Source: JAAYAY01 sp964429355 (GTDB taxonomy: Bacteria > Planctomycetota > Planctomycetia > Pirellulales > Thermoguttaceae). Taken from it: a stretch of 6,866 nucleotides of DNA. A program made the translations under genes and the position numbers. Positions 6,327 to 6,866 of the stretch are shown piece by piece; the first letter of the stretch is position 1, and every line of letters begins with the position of its first letter. Under the pieces are notes generated by a model. That model was not told the origin of the DNA. It worked only from the letters and a program-made list of their open reading frames with translations, and searched no databases. The stretch spans positions 1 through 6,866 of the forward strand of contig CAYSCH010000461.1 in assembly GCA_964429355.1 (NCBI GenBank). Reading direction: 5' to 3'.

Positions 6327-6866
6327 CTAGGCCTGGGGAGGAGCCGGAGGAGCCGGGGCAGCCGGAGCCGGGGCAGCCGGAGCAGCGTCAGCAGCGGGGG
6401 CAGCCGGAGCTTCGGTCGGAGCACTTCCGCCACAGGCGGGCTCGCAGGCAGCCGGTTCGCAAGCAGCCGGGCAGCAGCTTACCGGGCGGCAGCTCCGAAG
6501 ACGGGCCAAGAGGCCGCAACGCTTCGGGCCACACGTGGCCGGTTCGCAAGCCGGTTCGCAAGCCGGTTCGCAAGCGGGCTCGCAGGCGGGGGCCGGGGCA
6601 CAGGCGGGCTCGCAGGCCGGGGCACACGGGGCCGGGGCACAGGCGGGCTCACAGGCAGCCGGGGCGCAGGCAGCCGGGGCACAGCTCACCGGACGGCAGC
6701 TGCGAAGACGGGCCAGAAGGCCGCAACGCTTCGGGCCACACGTGGCCGGTTCGCAAGCGGGCTCGCAGGCCGGGGCACACGGGGCCGGGGCACAGGCGGG
6801 CTCGCAGGCGACCGGGGCGCAGGCAGCCGGGGCACAGCTCACCGGACGGCAGCTGCGAAGACGGGC
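6327..6866 (-). CDS. Cys/Pro/Ala-rich repeat protein, N-terminus beyond the window
   Basis: The last 179 residues are visible; the frame runs through the right edge. The GTG at 6842 is not the start, because the codons before it (ARLRSCRP) repeat a block seen twice further on. About 30 of 179 residues are Cys, mostly in CEPA and CAPA tetrapeptides with Cys every four or five positions. A basic block 'CGPKRCGLLARLRSCRPVSC' interrupts them; it occurs twice in full and once partly at the edge. The protein ends in a 34-residue Cys-free Ala/Pro tail (GGSAPTEAPA onward). No known domain is recognised. Such a protein could be cross-linked by disulfides in the envelope: planctomycete walls have been reported to be rich in proline and cystine. 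It could instead bind metal through the dense Cys. Whether it is exported cannot be seen, since the N-terminus is missing. A strong terminator lies about 100 bases after the stop. The reading frame is convincing because repeats and Cys spacing are kept at the protein level. Confidence 0.85.
   Translation of the reverse strand, partial: ARLRSCRPVSCAPAACAPVACEPACAPAPCAPACEPACEPATCGPKRCGLLARLRSCRPVSCAPAACAPAACEPACAPAPCAPACEPACAPAPACEPACEPACEPACEPATCGPKRCGLLARLRSCRPVSCCPAACEPAACEPACGGSAPTEAPAAPAADAAPAAPAPAAPAPPAPPQA
6478..6866 (-). repeat. Long imperfect tandem repeats inside the Cys-rich gene
   Basis: A block of about 75 bases coding for the 'CGPKRCGLLARLRSCRPVSC' unit starts near 6478, recurs near 6685 and begins again near 6838 before the window ends. 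The offsets are 207 and 153 bases, both multiples of three. The difference of 54 bases (18 codons) comes from variable numbers of CEPA/CAPA units in between. The two right-hand copies are nearly identical, which points to recent duplication. Confidence 0.85.
6538..6585 (-). repeat. 12-bp minisatellite coding for CEPA units
   Basis: The plus-strand unit GCCGGTTCGCAA is repeated three times without change (6538-6573), followed by a variant copy GCGGGCTCGCAG (6574-6585). Each unit codes for one Cys-Glu-Pro-Ala step on the minus strand. Identical codons in the three copies indicate recent slippage or unequal exchange rather than old selection. Confidence 0.85.

Noticed and set aside
6388..6682. 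Other minus-strand frames over the Cys-rich repeats
   Set aside because: They are open only because the repeat units are multiples of three and GC-rich; the Cys frame has the regular residue spacing and leads to the terminator.

Overview
The window is GC-rich bacterial DNA, most consistent with a planctomycete of the Pirellulales type. I infer this from protein style: a secreted tandem thioredoxin-like protein, a long secreted protein and a small partner of no named family, an extreme Cys/Pro-rich repeat protein, and a coiled-coil protein with an 'EELW..LSG..PPAAL' module that I associate with planctomycete proteins. This is from memory, without a database search, so the assignment is moderate. 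No rRNA, tRNA, CRISPR array or complete insertion sequence was seen.

Layout. Minus strand 763-2: an exported protein with two thioredoxin-like domains whose second domain is cut short, with a possible -1 frameshift site (G GGA AAC) at the point of truncation. 764-1213: an intergenic stretch with a weak divergent minus-strand promoter, a pair of direct repeats 21 bp apart, and a plus-strand promoter (TATAAT) followed by a tight stem-loop in the leader. Plus strand 1214-3097 and 3119-3595: a probable two-gene operon of a 627-residue exported protein and a 158-residue cytosolic protein, 21 bases apart, both of unknown function. 3720-3747: a near-consensus promoter for thioredoxin trxA (3835-4161), the only gene here with a firm function. 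4162-4603: a 442-base gap with several stem-loops, a REP-like hairpin plus GGGGACAGG motif, and two abutting CAAA/TTTG palindromes upstream of the next gene. 4604-6142: a 512-residue, almost entirely coiled-coil protein. 6185-6224: an intrinsic terminator for the convergent minus-strand gene 6866-6327, a Cys/Pro/Ala repeat protein that runs off the right edge.

How the genes fit together. Only the 1214/3119 pair looks like an operon; trxA appears to have its own promoter, and the other genes are single units. A loose common theme is thiol chemistry and the cell envelope: an exported thioredoxin-like protein, a classical cytosolic thioredoxin, and a protein with roughly one residue in six Cys that could be heavily cross-linked. 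Planctomycete envelopes have been reported to be rich in proline and cystine, so a structural role for the Cys-rich protein is attractive, but the link between these genes is inference from proximity.
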